A DNA stretch of 8,862 nucleotides from Candidatus Sabulitectum sp. (GTDB taxonomy: Bacteria > Fermentibacterota > Fermentibacteria > Fermentibacterales > Fermentibacteraceae), in assembly GCA_023145935.1 (NCBI GenBank), contig JAGLDB010000070.1, positions 1-8,862 of the forward strand, read 5' to 3'. Below are positions 7,304-8,862 of the stretch, piece by piece. The notes beneath the pieces were generated by a model. It saw only the letters and a list, made by a program, of their open reading frames with translations. It was not told the DNA's origin and made no database searches. A program made the position numbers and the translations under genes. The stretch's first letter is position 1; each line of letters begins with the position of its first letter.

Positions 7304-7316
7304 TCAGTTAATACTA
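7298..7316. promoter_or_regulatory. Candidate PadR operator (7-bp perfect inverted repeat over the -10)
   Basis: TAGTATT (7298-7304) and AATACTA (7310-7316) form a perfect 7-bp inverted repeat with a 5-nt centre. It covers the predicted -10 element and transcription start of padR. PadR-family dimers commonly bind such dyads in their own promoters, so autorepression is the natural reading. A second short palindrome, CACTAGTG (7278-7285), overlaps the end of the -35 element. Binding is inferred, not shown. Confidence 0.55.
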
Positions 7317-7346
7317 GCATGGAGTCATTGATACCTAATACAGAGG

Positions 7347-7350
7347 AAGG
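7347..7350 (+). promoter_or_regulatory. Ribosome binding site deciding the TTG start of padR
   Basis: AAGG at 7347-7350, within GAGGAAGG (7343-7350), lies 6 nt before the TTG at 7357. No in-frame ATG occurs before residue 35, inside the DNA-binding domain, so TTG is the only sensible start. Confidence 0.6.
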
Positions 7351-7356
7351 ATCAAA

Positions 7357-7725
7357 TTGAATAAAGACAGCTCGGTTGACAGGAAGTTCAGCAGAGAACT
7401 CAGCTCAGGCATTACCTCCCTGGCATTACTCGCAATTCTCGCTCAGGTGGAAGAGCCTATGTATGGTTATAGAATTGCAAAGGAAATGTCGGGAAAGGAT
7501 GAGGATTTCCAGTTGATTAAACAGGGTGCCCTCTATCCGGTGCTCAAATCCCTGGAGAAGAATGAACTTCTGAGCAGCAGGGTTGAGCCATCAGTGTCCG
7601 GCCCGCCAAGACGGTACTACAGCATTACAGAAACAGGCCGTGAAGCCCTTGAAAGATGGCAGGATCTCTGGGAAGGTACCTGTACAGTGATGAACAGAAT
7701 TCTTGGAGGAGATGTCCATGAATAG
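7357..7725 (+). CDS. PadR-family transcriptional regulator
   Basis: This 122-aa winged-helix protein is a PadR-type repressor of the short subfamily 2 kind. The domain runs from about residue 14 with SLALLAIL (21-28), the hallmark M-Y-G-Y-R-I (35-40), Q-G-A-L-Y-P-V-L-K-S-L-E-K (56-68) for the recognition region, and the wing P-P-R-R-Y-Y-S-I-T (83-91) followed by T-x-x-G (91-94). A short C-terminal helix (95-117) would mediate dimerisation. The length fits the subfamily (about 100-120 aa). It starts at TTG, which may keep translation low. Its stop overlaps the start of the following membrane-protein gene by 8 nt, so the two are translationally coupled. PadR genes paired with HAAS-domain membrane proteins are a known arrangement in which the regulator controls its own operon. 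The effector is unknown. Confidence 0.95.
   Translation: MNKDSSVDRKFSRELSSGITSLALLAILAQVEEPMYGYRIAKEMSGKDEDFQLIKQGALYPVLKSLEKNELLSSRVEPSVSGPPRRYYSITETGREALERWQDLWEGTCTVMNRILGGDVHE
7705..7710 (+). promoter_or_regulatory. Ribosome binding site for the HAAS membrane protein, inside padR
   Basis: GGAGGA at 7705-7710 is a strong Shine-Dalgarno site 7 nt before ATG 7718. It lies only 1 nt before the in-frame ATG at 7712 and overlaps the in-frame TTG at 7703, so 7718 is the probable start. Confidence 0.7.
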
Positions 7726-8593
7726 ACAAATTGAGAACTACCTTGATGGCTTAAAAAATGCACTAACTGATCTTGATCGATCAACCATTCAAGATGCTCT
7801 GGCAGATGCAGAGGATCACCTTAACACTGCATATCAGATCGAAACTGAAGAAAAACCTGATGCAGACACTGGAGAACTACTGCGAGTCATCATTGAGAGA
7901 TACGGGACACCAGAGGATATTCTGGAGCAGTACTCAGACATTGAGGAAATTACTACTCCTGTATTCGCCAGCTCTGAGAAGAAGACAAGCAAAGGTTTCC
8001 GCGGATTTTGTGAGGTAGTCACGGAACCCGGGGCCTGGGCTGCATGCCTTTACATGATTCTTTCCCTGATGACTGGCATATTCTACTTTACATGGGCAAC
8101 CACAGGTCTATCTGTTTCATTGGGACTTCTCGTGCTTATTGTCGGGATTCCGCTTGCTCTTCTCTTTTTGCTCTCAGTCAGGGGACTTGGTTTTGTTGAG
8201 GGTAGAATGGTGGAGGCATTACTGGGCGTGAGAATGCCGCGAAGAGCAATTACCCCTGGCGAAGGCAAAAACTGGTGGTCTAAGTTCAAGATTATACTCA
8301 CCACAAGAAGCACCTGGACTACATTGGTCTATTTGTTTCTCCAGATGCCACTTGGGATAATTTACTTTACTCTGATTGTTACACTCTTCAGTCTTGGGCT
8401 GTCTTTCATAGGAGCACCGGTGATTCAATACGGTTTGCATGAGCCATTTATCAGTCCGGAATTCTGGGTGCCTTATTATGTCATGCCATTTGTTGTGGCC
8501 GCCGGTGGAATGCTCATTGTGCTGACTCTTCATCTGGCAAAGGGAATCGGAACACTTCACGGTCGCTTTGCCAAGATTATGCTTGTAAGTTAG
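7718..8593 (+). CDS. HAAS-like domain fused to duplicated membrane 'sensor' domain
   Basis: This 291-aa membrane protein begins with a cytosolic helical region (about 1-78) resembling the HAAS/DUF1700 domain found beside PadR regulators. It contains N-R-Q-I-E-N-Y-L-D-G-L, D-A-L-A-D-A-E-D-H-L and R-Y-G-T-P-E-D-I-L. After a linker (79-101) come hydrophobic segments around 108-128, 131-153, 200-236 and 252-276, resembling the 'putative sensor' membrane domain. The membrane part is an internal duplication. W107/Y112/G120/YFT123-125 has identical spacing to W200/Y205/G213/YFT216-218, and each copy ends in G-x-G-x3-G-R (156-163, 276-283). No enzymatic motif is visible. ATG 7718 overlaps the padR stop by 8 nt. 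A likely role is as partner or sensor for the PadR regulator at the membrane, inferred from gene order. Confidence 0.9.
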   Translation: MNRQIENYLDGLKNALTDLDRSTIQDALADAEDHLNTAYQIETEEKPDADTGELLRVIIERYGTPEDILEQYSDIEEITTPVFASSEKKTSKGFRGFCEVVTEPGAWAACLYMILSLMTGIFYFTWATTGLSVSLGLLVLIVGIPLALLFLLSVRGLGFVEGRMVEALLGVRMPRRAITPGEGKNWWSKFKIILTTRSTWTTLVYLFLQMPLGIIYFTLIVTLFSLGLSFIGAPVIQYGLHEPFISPEFWVPYYVMPFVVAAGGMLIVLTLHLAKGIGTLHGRFAKIMLVS

Positions 8594-8599
8594 GAGAAC

Positions 8600-8812
8600 A
8601 TGAAACTATTAGCCTTCTATGCCGCAGGTCTCCTGATGCTCTGCGTGATGGTGTTTGGTGGCATAGAGGGTTTTTCTTTCAAGATTCACATTGAAACTGG
8701 TGATAGTCTCTTTGAGAGCACAGTGTTCAATACAGATCAACCCAATGCGGACCACAGGCTTAGTACAAAGAATCATGAACTTTCAGCTGCAAAGAGATCC
8801 TCAAGAGTTTAA
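8600..8812 (+). CDS. Small single-span membrane or secreted ORF, unknown
   Basis: This 70-aa ORF begins with a hydrophobic stretch (about 3-23, L-L-A-F-Y-A-A-G-L-L-M-L-C) that could be a signal anchor. A short polar tail follows, ending in A-A-K-R-S-S-R-V. AGGAG at 8592-8596 overlaps the upstream stop codon and is 3 nt from ATG 8600, which is close but usable. The start is 6 nt after the HAAS-sensor gene, so it would be the third cistron of the padR operon. PadR-HAAS operons often continue with a secreted DUF4097-type protein. The length here is far too short for that, so this may be a genuine small protein, a truncated remnant, or not a gene. I do not recognise it. Confidence 0.5.
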   Translation: MKLLAFYAAGLLMLCVMVFGGIEGFSFKIHIETGDSLFESTVFNTDQPNADHRLSTKNHELSAAKRSSRV

Positions 8813-8862
8813 GGCTAACCTCATCGTTCAATCGATCTCTGAGTTCGAATTCGCTTTGGGGT

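Larger units (their letters stand above)
7094..7356. other. Divergent intergenic control region between HD-GYP gene and padR operon
   Basis: This 263-nt stretch holds no credible ORF or RNA gene. On its left side an inverted repeat ACCTAA-N6-TTAGGT spans 7147-7164. It overlaps a minus-strand -35-like TTGACC (complement of 7162-7167) and a TACAAT box (complement of 7142-7147), but these are only 14 nt apart, so the HD-GYP promoter remains uncertain. On its right side are the PadR promoter and palindromic operator candidates (7274-7316). The 8-mer TACCTAAT occurs at both ends, at 7146-7153 and 7332-7339. I see nothing recognisable in roughly 7170-7270. Confidence 0.6.

Overview
The window reads as a piece of a bacterial chromosome with moderate base composition and dense coding. 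It carries seven clear protein genes, one small uncertain ORF, the 3' end of lepA and one tRNA. The secreted protein at 2563-3651 ends in a module resembling type IX secretion (T9SS) sorting domains. Together with the style of the small Ser/Thr/Gly-rich lipoprotein, this suggests a member or relative of the FCB superphylum (Bacteroidota, Gemmatimonadota, Fermentibacterota, WOR-3-like lineages). That placement is an inference and I cannot name a species.

Region 1 (1-2382, + strand) is a housekeeping block: the end of lepA (elongation factor 4), a small predicted lipoprotein gene, hemW (radical-SAM heme chaperone) and tRNA-Arg(CCT). The three protein genes are 7 and 4 nt apart and look co-transcribed. 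The lepA-hemW pairing is known from other bacteria; the lipoprotein gene sits between them. The tRNA appears to have its own promoter, whose -35 element overlaps the hemW stop codon.

Region 2 (2383-4195, + strand) has two genes, each with a near-consensus sigma70-type promoter. One encodes a secreted, cysteine-rich protein of unknown function with a His-Thr-Ser-His-Gly motif and a T9SS-like tail. The other encodes a SlyD-like FKBP-type peptidyl-prolyl isomerase.

Region 3 (4196-7093, - strand) is one large signalling gene. Its domain order is PAS-PAS-coiled coil-GAF-PAS-PAS-HD-GYP, with no transmembrane segment, and it is a probable cytosolic c-di-GMP phosphodiesterase. It converges on the isomerase gene with only 13 nt between stop codons.

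Region 4 (7094-8862) has a 263-nt divergent control region and then a + strand operon. The operon encodes a PadR-type repressor (TTG start), a membrane protein joining a HAAS-like domain to a duplicated membrane 'sensor' module, and a 70-aa single-span ORF. A 7-bp inverted repeat lies over the -10 element of the PadR promoter and is a good candidate for an autoregulatory operator. The most interesting items are this PadR operon with its visible operator and duplicated membrane module, the cysteine cluster in the GAF domain of the HD-GYP protein, and the uncharacterised T9SS-tailed secreted protein.
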